In this document: piece by piece, positions 36,601-44,818 of the stretch
Numbering within the stretch: position 1 is the first letter of the stretch
How the letters are laid out: each line of letters begins with the position of its first letter
NCBI RefSeq assembly: GCF_005887095.1
Contig: NZ_PNCI01000031.1
Coordinates: forward strand, 1-64,000
DNA: 64,000 nucleotides
Reading direction: 5' to 3'
From: Pseudoalteromonas rubra
GTDB taxonomy: Bacteria > Pseudomonadota > Gammaproteobacteria > Enterobacterales > Alteromonadaceae
The notes under the pieces: generated by a model
Told to the model about the DNA's origin: nothing
The model's database searches: none
Seen by the model: only the letters and a program-made list of their open reading frames with translations
Made by a program: the position numbers and the translations under genes

Positions 36601-38959
36601 ACAGCTCGAATGGCAAGCCCTGCCTCGTTTTACACGGGCGGTTTCTGCACCGACTTTACCAACCAAACCCGACATGCGCGGCCAGTTTGCCATCCTTTCC
36701 GTCGAGGTGCGCCCCGCTAACGCTTTGTCAATCAGGGTAGAGCACCCAGAAACAGTGTCAGCCAGTGATCAGCTGGATATCAAGGTATCCAGCGATCAGG
36801 ACGCGGATATTCAGCTCTGGCTGGTCAATGATGCATTGTTTAATATTGCCAATGCACAGGCAGGCGAGACGCATCTCAATCGATTGTTTAACCGTGAAGA
36901 GTATCAGCAAAGCCTTATCAGTGACTATAACCTGAGTGACAGACTGGTCGCATCGCAATTTATCCAACAGTTGGATGAGCAATCTTTTAAAGCTCAATTT
37001 GAAGCAATGATGGTAACCAGATCAAGACTCGCCCCACCCGATACATTGTCTCAGGCTCTGGCAAATACCATCTGGCAACCGGTCATCTCCCTTAAAGCTA
37101 ACCAGACAAAAACAGTCTCACTGCAACTGCCCCAGTTACTTGGGCGCTGGCGTGTGTTTGTCGTGGCCCTGAATACACAGAGCACACAGACTTATACAAA
37201 CACCATCACCAGTCATGCGGGGCTGGAATATCACCTCTCTCATGCAGCACATTTTATCCAGGGTGACAAAGCCATAGTCACCATTCGGGCAGAAAACCGA
37301 CTGGGTAAACCATTAGAGGATAAAGTGCGGCTCACACTCAACGGTAAGACGCTCGCAGAGCACGCCATTGAGGTGCAAGAACAGGAGCCACAGTTGCTTG
37401 ATGTCACACTCCCTGAGCTGCCACCGGGTGAATACATATTGCAGCTGCACAGCGAACGAATGGCATTCCCGCGACTTTCAGAGTTTAGGATCAGCGATAG
37501 TAGCCGTGTTGTGCAGCAGTCATGGCTGTTAGACCCAGCCCGCCAAAACACAGTGACACTGGCGGAGGGTGTACAGGTCGAATCAGCTGAAGCGCACTCC
37601 ATTGAGCAGCTCGCCCCCAATTGGTCTGCACTACAGCAACACCATCAGCATTATCCTCATCAATGTTGGGAGCAAACGCTTTCCAGAGCATTGAGCTACA
37701 GTGTAAACCCCCTTGCCAGTGAACTTTGGCCAGAGGGAAAGCAGGCCCTGCAACAAATGCTTACCAAGGGCGCAACTGAGAACTCAAGCTGGCAATTTGG
37801 TACGGGATACGCTTACTACCCGCACGCCTACCCAGACCCAATGTTGAGCGCCTATACGCTGCTCGTCAGTCATTGGCTCAATAACAGTCCCCTGAATCTG
37901 ACTATCGATAAAACAATACCAGAAGCCATAAGCCAGGACTTGCTTGAGGCATTACATATAGCAGAGCACCAGCGGCGAGCATTTGACGATGACAGTGCCG
38001 ACTGGCAGTGGTGGGCGCTAGCGCAAAGCCGACAGGTGACACTTGAGCAGGTACTCTCCTGGCGACACACCTTCGGTGTAACGGGCACTCGCAGTAATCT
38101 GTTACAACTATTGGCAATGAAAGCGCTCGGACACGAGCAGCCTGAACTGGAGCGTGCACTCACCAGGGTTCTCGACACCGGCTTTGAGGATCAAACCCTC
38201 AGTGCGCTGTCAGGTCCGTTGGAGCAATGTCTTGCTCTGCTGCTCACTGAGCGCGAAGCATTGAAAGCACAACTCAGCAAACTGGCCATCAGTCGTCAAC
38301 ACCGCCAGGGACATTTTGGCAATACGCTGAATGATGGGATCTGTGCGCTAGCCCTGCAAGACCACCAGCATAATGCAGCGGCCCCCGTATCATTGACAGC
38401 ATCACCTGATGCTCGGAGCAACGAATATAAAATAAAGACACCTTTGGCAGAGCCCTACTGGTTAACAGTACAAACCCGTCAGCCTCTTTCATTGTCCAAG
38501 ACGCAGAGTAATGGCCTGGATGTGACTCGACGTTATCATATATACAGCAATGACAAATGGCGGCCCTTTACAGGTCAGGCAATTAAGCCTGGCGATCTGA
38601 TCAAAGTCACATTAGAGGTCTTTTCGGCTGATACACGAGCGCATGTGCTGTTAACCGATACACTGCCGGGCGGGCTGCGATTGCTCAACCCGCAACACAG
38701 CCATACTCAGTATAAAAACGGGTTAAAGGCGGACTCCCCGGATACCAGTCTGCTTATGCAACAGACATCACAAGGGGCACAACAAGTGCTCTGGCATCAG
38801 GCATATCTCAGCGCCGGGACGACAACGTTTGAATATCTGGCACAGGCACAGGCCGGTGGCAACTATCTGGCGCCGCCCGCCAGCGTTGAAATGATGTATC
38901 AGCCAGAGATAGCCGGAGACAGCAATGCACAGGAAGTGCATATAAGCACGCAACCCTGA
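33656..38959 (+). CDS. bacterial alpha-2-macroglobulin family protein
   Basis: A 1767-residue envelope protein. A signal peptide (LLRGVLLLLTCLTWATQA) leads into macroglobulin beta domains, including the MG region around PIYQPNSAIDLSVVLY and YVSEFIPPEIEF, then the alpha-alpha toroid domain. A thioester motif of the form CxEQ is present (PHQCWEQT, Cys near residue 1337), as in the YfhM type and unlike YfaS. The protein should trap proteases in the periplasm through the reactive thioester. No lipobox is obvious, and the usual partner pbpC (penicillin-binding protein 1C) does not follow. AAGGA precedes ATG 33656. Confidence 0.88.
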   Translation: MLLRGVLLLLTCLTWATQALEVEDIRFHTQKNTLKQILIQFDQDIAQPGQVPSHAQLTHITLTDQYKQQCRWRYVAFNKLSCDIHTKTSAYKPVRVRVDAGFPGLHSQLQNDRAAKWHSANWPIYIEEREEKQLQLVYSADTETDKRVVWDITHSLTFKLNGQSIVPTAQHYEIPDSRQSYQLTFDFAESIENGKLEVALPAGFQPTETHIALPGSQPILSPEQRPEPEVEAEFKGLFCVKPFPRASFWQNAFKALPTEEAGTCAPEALALGFTHRVEKFWLMESVLSASVATQPVIIKGNARESHESDLYYYPIALKGETDYQLDLSALRSDSTGHPFKKAGMLTLSTGPSSPYWHISEQSGSAYRARTPATLSLNTRNTADLSIQFYPVFELAQLHHWLKTKDKSELLMPLPDMPHHMDNQIHQTNLPVSGHLKDRSGILFYDLQGPGSSSVYDSQIAVRKQQQTLTASDFSLSVHHGSGITLYNTEFDTGKAIADADIYLACASFSAPKYLGQSDQQGLLTLPPEQWQSLQPQNNADCWLWASKDTTHAMMALTPQSTVAISGELLKSQPIYQPNSAIDLSVVLYRHTSDGLQPVLDNIELTLQRRGSEHKARLAQQSVSEFGLRQFHLPEGVDKQGRYHVHAKVADTSHFLGSIYVSEFIPPEIEFTWQHPDTAYKDRPLNVSVSGKTMNGFDAGNLSGELKYQFIRFGYSDLPSGWPQEYDFSSRREKPANQRNNAIPLNTNGKLSSATFTPTETLPLVKLALSGRVASEQGEVQFFNQQLTYLSREHYIGVREQDGQVHIIAVDHSGNPVSVPASVHMEVSTKEQGQQRKEQVLLCEIQTPSTCALPDNESSFFYLDIHSGKQGYLWRRSVSRSDSSPDESESVAQFGLTGKKHITAQAEYTFSVNALRNGEILAFITAGEHQSLRTFTVKKGSNDLTLQVPLSWLPGFRITAVMPYSDQHREALHQQWLSDASAAQLEWQALPRFTRAVSAPTLPTKPDMRGQFAILSVEVRPANALSIRVEHPETVSASDQLDIKVSSDQDADIQLWLVNDALFNIANAQAGETHLNRLFNREEYQQSLISDYNLSDRLVASQFIQQLDEQSFKAQFEAMMVTRSRLAPPDTLSQALANTIWQPVISLKANQTKTVSLQLPQLLGRWRVFVVALNTQSTQTYTNTITSHAGLEYHLSHAAHFIQGDKAIVTIRAENRLGKPLEDKVRLTLNGKTLAEHAIEVQEQEPQLLDVTLPELPPGEYILQLHSERMAFPRLSEFRISDSSRVVQQSWLLDPARQNTVTLAEGVQVESAEAHSIEQLAPNWSALQQHHQHYPHQCWEQTLSRALSYSVNPLASELWPEGKQALQQMLTKGATENSSWQFGTGYAYYPHAYPDPMLSAYTLLVSHWLNNSPLNLTIDKTIPEAISQDLLEALHIAEHQRRAFDDDSADWQWWALAQSRQVTLEQVLSWRHTFGVTGTRSNLLQLLAMKALGHEQPELERALTRVLDTGFEDQTLSALSGPLEQCLALLLTEREALKAQLSKLAISRQHRQGHFGNTLNDGICALALQDHQHNAAAPVSLTASPDARSNEYKIKTPLAEPYWLTVQTRQPLSLSKTQSNGLDVTRRYHIYSNDKWRPFTGQAIKPGDLIKVTLEVFSADTRAHVLLTDTLPGGLRLLNPQHSHTQYKNGLKADSPDTSLLMQQTSQGAQQVLWHQAYLSAGTTTFEYLAQAQAGGNYLAPPASVEMMYQPEIAGDSNAQEVHISTQP

Positions 38960-39025
38960 GCATAACTCCATCAAACAGGCCAGATTGAAAAAGGTGACAG
39001 ACCTGAAATTCACTGGCTTGCTTTG

Positions 39026-39069
39026 CCTCAGTTATATATTTCCAGTACTATGGAATTATATAACTGAGG
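39026..39069. promoter_or_regulatory. 44-bp near-perfect palindrome, arsR operator/promoter
   Basis: CCTCAGTTATATA at 39026-39038 is complemented by TATATAACTGAGG at 39057-39069. Between them, ATTTCCAGTACTATGGAATT (39038-39057) resembles the two sites upstream of the divergent permease. The palindrome ends 12 bases before the arsR start codon and overlaps its ribosome binding site, so ArsR binding should block transcription. Confidence 0.75.
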
Positions 39070-39080
39070 AGTACAACACT

Positions 39081-39446
39081 ATGGATCTGGCATCAGCGGC
39101 AGATAAACTTGCCGAACTGGGGCACACAACCCGATTGAGCATTTTCCGATATTTGGTGAAAGGTGGCATGCAGGGCGTCCCTGTTGGAGAAATACAGGCA
39201 GCATTGAATGTACCTGGCTCTACCTTGTCGCACCATATAAATCGCCTGGTTAAAGTAGGGCTGGTTAAACAACGCCGAGAAAGCCGGACACTTTATTGCG
39301 TGCCTCAATATGACGCTCTGATTGGGTTAATCGGATTTTTACAGGAGGAGTGCTGTGTCAATCAAGCCGATGAACCCGGCTGTGATGATGTGTTATCGCA
39401 CGACTGTGATACTGCCTGCGATAACACACAAATCAACGTCAATTAG
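39081..39446 (+). CDS. arsR: ArsR-family repressor with Cys-rich C-terminal tail
   Basis: A 121-residue winged-helix repressor: ADKLAELGHTTRLSIFRYLV at the start and the recognition helix in LNVPGSTLSHHINRLVKVGLV. The last about 30 residues hold six Cys in total (EECCVNQADEPGCDDV then CDTAC), probably the metalloid sensor site, in place of the usual helix-3 cysteines. A closely similar NQADxPGCxDV motif occurs in the adjacent permease. ATG 39081 follows GAGGAG. The gene converges with the flavoprotein gene (ends overlap four bases). The 44-bp palindrome before it indicates autoregulation. Confidence 0.88.
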   Translation: MDLASAADKLAELGHTTRLSIFRYLVKGGMQGVPVGEIQAALNVPGSTLSHHINRLVKVGLVKQRRESRTLYCVPQYDALIGLIGFLQEECCVNQADEPGCDDVLSHDCDTACDNTQINVN

Positions 39447-40702
39447 GAGCAACAAGCGCCTGATTGAGCTGCGGGTGCGCCGGGAAATCTCACCTGAACG
39501 CGTCTGGCCGCGGCTTCATTACCAGCCAAAGATTCAACAATCGAGCGGACCTGCTCATAACCGGTCAGCATCAGGAAGGTAGGAGCACGTCCGTAAGACT
39601 TCATACCTGCAATGTAAAAGTGCGCATCATTATGGGACAGTTCATCGACACCATGGGCACGCACCGATCCGCAGCTGTGCAGGTTTGGGTCAATCAAAGG
39701 CGCAAGCTGTGACGGCGCTTCGACAACCTGATCCAGATCCAGCCTTAACTCTCGCAACATATCCAGATCAGGCCTGAAGCCAGTGGCAACGATGATGTGA
39801 TCTGCCTGTATCTCAGCCTGGGTGCCAGCCACCAAATAATCGATGTCCAGCCCATGGTCAGAACGCGTGATTTGTCTGATCTCTAACTGAGGAAGCAGTT
39901 TTAGTGCACCGCGCTCAATCGCTTGTTTTGCTGCCAGCCCCAGCTGCTTACGAGCCGGCACTTTATCGTTAATACCTCTGCCCAGTAGTTTATCTATGTT
40001 GTTTTTTCGCATTCCCCAGATCACCTCAGTGTCCGGTTCAGCGGTTTGCAGTTTCAGTAAGTCCAGCGCAATATTCATTGCAGAGTGACCCGCACCTACG
40101 ACCAATGTTCGCTTATTCATAAAATCGCCTCGTTGCGCACCCAGAATATCCGGAATGCCATAATGCACTCTGTCCAGATTTGCCAGCTCACCCGGCACAG
40201 GCAGGCCATCTAACCCCAATGGATTAGGTGTTGACCAGGTGCCGGAAGCATCAATCACAGCGTCGCTATACAACACCTGAATTCGCTGTTCATTGCGACT
40301 ATGCACCGCGAAACGAGCACGGTCGCGACCTTGCGTTGTGTGCTTACTGCTCCCCTCTTTCGACACTCCGAATACCTCTGTGTTATAGAGGATCCCTTCA
40401 GCAAGCTCAGGCAGCTGCGACGCAGGTTGCAAGTACTGCTCAACCACCTCCTGACCAGTTGGGATGGCATTAAGATCGACGCCTGGCCAGCCATGTCGAT
40501 TAAGCAAGCTTACAACGGCGTCGTCAATCATATAGGACCAGGGCGTAAACAAACTCACATGACCCCACTGGCGTATTGCCGCTCCGGCAGAGTTACCTTT
40601 TTCAATGATGGTGGGGCGTATGCCTTTTTCTACCAGTCTCGCTGCAGCGGCCAACCCGACAGGTCCGGCACCAATAATAATGACGTCTTTGATTGGTTTC
40701 AT
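39443..40702 (-). CDS. ArsO-like flavin-dependent monooxygenase/oxidoreductase
   Basis: A 419-residue flavoprotein with the FAD motif GAGPVGLAAAARL, a second Rossmann motif VVGAGHSAMNIALDLL for NAD(P)H, and ATGFRPDLDML. The pattern fits the group of NAD(P)-binding flavoproteins that travel with arsR genes, sometimes called ArsO. The protein ends in GACCS, a cysteine pair at the extreme C-terminus that could bind a thiophilic metalloid. Its exact reaction is not established. It lies 78 bases after the permease gene on the same strand, so they form one operon. Confidence 0.78.
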   Translation of the reverse strand: MKPIKDVIIIGAGPVGLAAAARLVEKGIRPTIIEKGNSAGAAIRQWGHVSLFTPWSYMIDDAVVSLLNRHGWPGVDLNAIPTGQEVVEQYLQPASQLPELAEGILYNTEVFGVSKEGSSKHTTQGRDRARFAVHSRNEQRIQVLYSDAVIDASGTWSTPNPLGLDGLPVPGELANLDRVHYGIPDILGAQRGDFMNKRTLVVGAGHSAMNIALDLLKLQTAEPDTEVIWGMRKNNIDKLLGRGINDKVPARKQLGLAAKQAIERGALKLLPQLEIRQITRSDHGLDIDYLVAGTQAEIQADHIIVATGFRPDLDMLRELRLDLDQVVEAPSQLAPLIDPNLHSCGSVRAHGVDELSHNDAHFYIAGMKSYGRAPTFLMLTGYEQVRSIVESLAGNEAAARRVQVRFPGAPAAQSGACCS

Positions 40703-40780
40703 ATCAGATTACCTCTTGATTGAATGTGTCCAAGTCTCGCTGTCGTTCAGGCTCACAGCGCAAAAAGGACGTGCCATAAT

Positions 40781-41788
40781 TTAAAAAATAAGCGTGTACA
40801 GATATCCCGCAGTGATCGCCATCCCAAGCACGACACTCAGAAAAGCCAGGATCATCTGTGTTCTGAAGATGGATTTAAGCAAAATGACTTCGGTCAGGCT
40901 GGCACCCGCACTGCCAATGATCAGTGCCATAACCGAGCCCAGTGCCATGCCTTTTTGCACTAAACCGGCACTCAGGGGGATCACTGCCGAAGCACGAATG
41001 TAAAGGGGGATACCAATCACGGCCGCAAGGGGGATTGCGTACCATTTATTCTCACCGGCATACTCAACGATGAGCTCCGTCGGCACAAAACCGTAAATGA
41101 ATGACCCTATGGTGATACCAAGCAACAGATAAGGCAGGGTAGTGCGAAAGTCTTTCCAGGTGGCGTGCCAGATCCGCAACCAGCGATTTTCTGCAGGCAT
41201 AGCTGCCTCATTCGAGTTTTGCACTGCACAACCGCGCTTCTGGTTAACGGACGTTTGTGAGTCAGCAGGGACGTCTGCACAGCCCGGTTTGTCTGCCTGA
41301 TTAGCACTACAAGCAGATTGGCTGACCGCAGCCTGATAGGCTTCGTCCCGCACATAACGTTCAAACCCCAGCCGCTCCAGTGCATAGCCAGACACCACAG
41401 ACGTGACAAGTGCAACGACAAAATAAAATAGCGCCACATCGAGGCCGAATGTCACTATCAATAACCCGATAACAATGGGGTTTAACAACGGGCTGGAAAA
41501 TAAGAACACGGTAACCGGCCCAAACCCGGCGCGTGCCTGCAACAGGCCTTTGAGAAAGGGTATCGTTGAACAGGAACAAAACGGCGTGATGGCGCCCAGC
41601 AGCGCAGCAATCATATAACCCTTGCCTTTACGTGCACTCAGGTTTTCCCGGACCTTTTCTGGTGTGATGTATTCCTGCAGCACACCCACTAAATAACTCA
41701 CTACAAGAAACAATACAGTTAATTCCGCAGCGAGGAACACAAACATATCGGCCGCTTCTTCAAGCATGACCTGCATTTCTGGTGACAT
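40781..41788 (-). CDS. DUF318/ArsP-type permease
   Basis: About 335 residues, eight TM helices predicted. The hallmark TPFCSCSTIPF lies in the second half of the first repeat, and GIPLYIRASAVIPL in the mirrored repeat. Related ArsP proteins export trivalent organoarsenicals; others in the superfamily have been linked to copper or zinc. The central cytoplasmic loop is Cys-rich (SACSANQADKPGCADV, then RGCAVQ). ATG 41788 is chosen because GGGAGAG lies just upstream. The frame also opens at 41860, but that codon lies inside an operator. Two ArsR-type sites precede the gene. Confidence 0.8.
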   Translation of the reverse strand: MSPEMQVMLEEAADMFVFLAAELTVLFLVVSYLVGVLQEYITPEKVRENLSARKGKGYMIAALLGAITPFCSCSTIPFLKGLLQARAGFGPVTVFLFSSPLLNPIVIGLLIVTFGLDVALFYFVVALVTSVVSGYALERLGFERYVRDEAYQAAVSQSACSANQADKPGCADVPADSQTSVNQKRGCAVQNSNEAAMPAENRWLRIWHATWKDFRTTLPYLLLGITIGSFIYGFVPTELIVEYAGENKWYAIPLAAVIGIPLYIRASAVIPLSAGLVQKGMALGSVMALIIGSAGASLTEVILLKSIFRTQMILAFLSVVLGMAITAGYLYTLIF

Positions 41789-41812
41789 ACGTCTCTCCCG
41801 ATCTAAAACTAC

Positions 41813-41832
41813 ATTTCTAGTATTATAGAAAT
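41813..41832. promoter_or_regulatory. ArsR-type operator, proximal site of the permease operon
   Basis: ATTTCTAGTATTATAGAAAT is a 20-base imperfect palindrome 25 bases upstream of the permease start, matching the centre of the arsR palindrome (ATTTCCAGTACTATGGAATT) at 16 of 20 positions. Confidence 0.65.
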
Positions 41833-41852
41833 ATAGGTTTAGATCAATAGTT

Positions 41853-41872
41853 ATTTCCATAAGTATAGAAAT
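41853..41872. promoter_or_regulatory. ArsR-type operator, distal site of the permease operon
   Basis: ATTTCCATAAGTATAGAAAT repeats the ATTTCY-N8-RGAAWT pattern exactly 40 bases upstream of the proximal site, close to four helical turns, which would let two ArsR dimers bind the same DNA face. Confidence 0.6.
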
Positions 41873-41905
41873 ATGGGATTTAAAACCAGTCTTGCCCTAT
41901 GCGCG

Positions 41906-42796
41906 TCATATCTCCAGCGCTTTTAACCAGGCCATAAATACCTTCAGGCGGGTTATCCGAGCCGAGTTGGGATCATAAACCAGATAACGTTTTACCGAGT
42001 TGGGGTGGGGCAGTTTAAATGGGATCACCAGCTCGCCACTATCGAGTTGACGCTGAAACAGATAAGGCACTGCCAGCGTGACACCGTGGCCATTAGCGAC
42101 GGCACTGAGTGCCATATCTGTAGAGTTCACATAGGTCCAGTGCGAGTGTTTAGCATAGCCAGGTACTCTATGTGCCTCAAACCACTGGGGCCAGTCATAA
42201 GCACCAGATTGCTCTAAGGCGACCAGCCAGGTCGACAGCAAATCGGCAGGCGCCGCTAGTGGCAATGATTCAGCAAGCTGAGCGGAGCACACAGGCAAAA
42301 CAGGCGATGTGCCAAAGTATTCACACGCTAACGTCGTCGGCGTGTGCTTTTCTACTTCAGTGCCAAACCGGATCGCCAGATCAATGCGGGCGTGTTGTAA
42401 ATCTTCAAAGCTGGCGGATGAGTGCAGACGAATGCGGATCTGCGGATACAAACTCGCGAATTCCTGCAATCTGGGCATCAGCCACAGGGTATTAAATGCC
42501 TGGGTAGAACTGATGCAAAGCTCGCCCGCCAGCTCTTCCTGACGTAAACGATTTATACCCTGACCGATCATCGTTAAGGCAGGTGCAATATGTTCGTGCA
42601 AAGTTTCACCCGCCTGAGTGAGCTGCATGTGTCGGCCGGTCCTGACAAATAGCCGCTGCGCCAACTGCTGCTCCAGCAGACGCATTTGCTGGCTGACCGC
42701 CGCCTGAGAGATGCACAATTCAGCGGCTGCCAGACTGTAGCTTTGATGTCTTGCCGCACACTCAAAGGTCACAAGCAAATTCATATTTTTAAACAC
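41906..42796 (-). CDS. LysR-family regulator, GcvA-like
   Basis: A 296-residue regulator with the GcvA-type N-terminus (LLVTFECAARHQSYSLAAAE, then LCISQAAVSQQMRLLEQQL) and an effector domain from about residue 90. The start is GTG 42796 or ATG 42784. It is divergent from a PEP-mutase/isocitrate-lyase family gene, with a perfect 10-3-10 inverted repeat between them, so that enzyme is the probable target. Confidence 0.87.
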   Translation of the reverse strand: MFKNMNLLVTFECAARHQSYSLAAAELCISQAAVSQQMRLLEQQLAQRLFVRTGRHMQLTQAGETLHEHIAPALTMIGQGINRLRQEELAGELCISSTQAFNTLWLMPRLQEFASLYPQIRIRLHSSASFEDLQHARIDLAIRFGTEVEKHTPTTLACEYFGTSPVLPVCSAQLAESLPLAAPADLLSTWLVALEQSGAYDWPQWFEAHRVPGYAKHSHWTYVNSTDMALSAVANGHGVTLAVPYLFQRQLDSGELVIPFKLPHPNSVKRYLVYDPNSARITRLKVFMAWLKALEI

Positions 42797-42828
42797 GATA
42801 GGGATGCTTCCGAGCTTCTGGAAAGCCG

Positions 42829-42851
42829 TATTATAAGCTCTGCTTATAATA
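42829..42851. promoter_or_regulatory. 10-3-10 inverted repeat between lysR and PEP-mutase-like genes
   Basis: TATTATAAGC and GCTTATAATA are perfect complements with a TCT spacer. The site lies 33 bases from the LysR start and 87 bases from the enzyme start, the position of a LysR recognition site. Confidence 0.6.
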
Positions 42852-42937
42852 CATGTCGATTTTTATCGTTGGTCTTTTATTTCTCGCAAACGCACTATGT
42901 CGCCAACAAAAACAAACATCTGGAAAAGCGAGACGAT

Positions 42938-43699
42938 ATGCAACACTTCACACAACTACATCAACAAACAACCCCTCTTTTACTGGCGAACGTCTGGGAT
43001 GCTGCCAGTGCCAAAGCGGCACAACAAGCCGGATATCAGGCCATAGGTACCTCCAGTGCCGCCGTCGCCAGTGTGTTGGGCTACGAGGACGGTGAACAGC
43101 TCCCTTTCGACGAGCTTCACTTTATGGTCAGCCGTATCGCCAGTGTCACCAGCTTACCACTGAGTGTTGATATTGAAGCGGGCTACAGCCGTGACCCACT
43201 ACAAATTGCAAAACATATTCAGCAACTTGCACAACTGGGGGTAGTCGGGGTTAACCTTGAAGATAGCCTGGTTGGCTCAACACGTACGTTAACCCATGCT
43301 GGTGAGTTTGCTGAGTGTTTGGCGTCTGTACGCAGCCATTTAATCACACAGCAGACAGACATTTTTATCAATGTGCGCTGTGATGCCTTTTTGCTGGGTC
43401 TGGAAAACGCGCGCGAGGAAGCATTACATAGGGCTCAACAATACCAGCAGGCTGGGGCTGATGGTTTGTTCTTGCCCTGCATTGTCAAGCCCGCGGATAT
43501 TCAGGCCATCACACATGCGTGTGCACTGCCGCTAAATGTGATGGCGATGCCTGATTTACCCGACATCAATACCCTAGCCGGGTTAGGCGTTAAACGGATC
43601 AGTATGGGCAACTTCGCCTTTGAGGGCATGCACACTCACCTTAACACAGCGCTTGAACAGATCCGCTTACAGGGCAACTGTGCGCCCTTGTTCAGCTGA
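42938..43699 (+). CDS. isocitrate lyase / PEP mutase family protein
   Basis: A 253-residue TIM-barrel protein of the isocitrate lyase/phosphoenolpyruvate mutase superfamily. It shows LANVWDAASAKAAQQAGYQAIGTSS, the Mg2+-binding VDIEAGYS, and NLEDSL. The strand with the KKCGH-like catalytic loop of true lyases is absent, replaced by DSLVGSTRTLTHAG, as in oxaloacetate-decarboxylase-like members. The reaction is probably C-C or C-P chemistry on a small 2-oxo acid. ATG 42938 is chosen because the barrel starts just after it. It converges with and overlaps the next lysR gene by 33 bases. Confidence 0.83.
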   Translation: MQHFTQLHQQTTPLLLANVWDAASAKAAQQAGYQAIGTSSAAVASVLGYEDGEQLPFDELHFMVSRIASVTSLPLSVDIEAGYSRDPLQIAKHIQQLAQLGVVGVNLEDSLVGSTRTLTHAGEFAECLASVRSHLITQQTDIFINVRCDAFLLGLENAREEALHRAQQYQQAGADGLFLPCIVKPADIQAITHACALPLNVMAMPDLPDINTLAGLGVKRISMGNFAFEGMHTHLNTALEQIRLQGNCAPLFS

Positions 43700-44659
43700 T
43701 CTGTCAAAGCGGATACGCGCCGGCCAATGCTCGGCCCAGGTATGGGTTGGCGTTTCTTGTTGCACTGCTAAAGCCGCAACCAAAAAATCCAGAAAAACCC
43801 GTACTCTGGCAGGCAGGTATTCACGTTTGGGGTAAATCGCAAATACCCCGCCCTCTGGCAAAGGCGCTCTGAACGCAGGGTAGAGTGACACCAATGCCCC
43901 AGTTTCCAAACCTGCTTTAGCCAAAAAGTGCGGTAACTGAGCAAATCCCAGACCATCGGCACATAATTGTGCCATGGCCTCACCATCATCGGTAATATGG
44001 GTACGATGCAGGTCGCAAAGCTGATAATTTCCCTGCTCATCTGGCAGAAAAATCGGTTGTAGCTGCTGTGTTTCTTTGATCTTAAAGCCTATCCAGGCAT
44101 GATTGTCAAAGTCGCCCCGACTGCCTGGCGTGCCATGCTGTTCAAGATAATCCGGTGAAGCACATACTAAAAAATCCATCGGACTCAGACAGCGAGCCAC
44201 CAGACGACTGTCTTTGATAAACCCTGTACGCAACGCCACATCAATGTCTTGCTCGATAATATCCACATGCATATCGTCTAGAGATAACTCCAGTGTGATC
44301 TCGGGATAACGCTGACAAAACGCTTTAAGTAACGGGCGCACGTAAAGATGGCCATAGCACACAGCGGAATTCACCCGTAGCCTTCCTCTGGGTGCGTCAT
44401 TGAGTTGTCTGAGTTCATCTTCACAGCTGGACAGAGCCTGAATGCTCGAACGTACGGTGTGTGCATAATGCCGCCCGGCAGCGGTGATCTTCAATTGCCG
44501 GGTGGAGCGCTGAAATAAAGTTACCCCCAGCTCCGCTTCGAGGCGACTCACGGCTTTGCTGATGGTAGAAGGGTCTGTATTACAGACACGCGCCGCAGCC
44601 GCAAAGCTTTGTTCCTCACAGGTTGCCAGAAACAGTGTCAGTGATCTCAGTTTATCCAT
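43667..44659 (-). CDS. LysR-family regulator
   Basis: A 330-residue LysR regulator with MDKLRSLTLFLATCEEQSFA then ARVCNTDPSTISKAVSRLEAEL, and a CrgA-type effector domain (GRLRVNSAVCYGHLYVRPLL). The extra C-terminal about 30 residues exceed the usual 300 and run across the end of the convergent enzyme gene. ATG 44659 follows AGGACTGACTA. It is divergent from the MFS operon and may control it. Confidence 0.85.
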   Translation of the reverse strand: MDKLRSLTLFLATCEEQSFAAAARVCNTDPSTISKAVSRLEAELGVTLFQRSTRQLKITAAGRHYAHTVRSSIQALSSCEDELRQLNDAPRGRLRVNSAVCYGHLYVRPLLKAFCQRYPEITLELSLDDMHVDIIEQDIDVALRTGFIKDSRLVARCLSPMDFLVCASPDYLEQHGTPGSRGDFDNHAWIGFKIKETQQLQPIFLPDEQGNYQLCDLHRTHITDDGEAMAQLCADGLGFAQLPHFLAKAGLETGALVSLYPAFRAPLPEGGVFAIYPKREYLPARVRVFLDFLVAALAVQQETPTHTWAEHWPARIRFDRSAEQGRTVAL

Positions 44660-44818
44660 GATAGTCAGTCCTGTGAATTGGGTAAACATCGTCGATATTT
44701 GCACTATATCAGCAATTATTCATGAATAGTATTCACGACTCAATGGCAAAATCGCTGGTTTTTCTGTCTCTCGGAACCTCTTAGAGTGATGACAAAGTGA
44801 CTCAGGAGACGACACACT

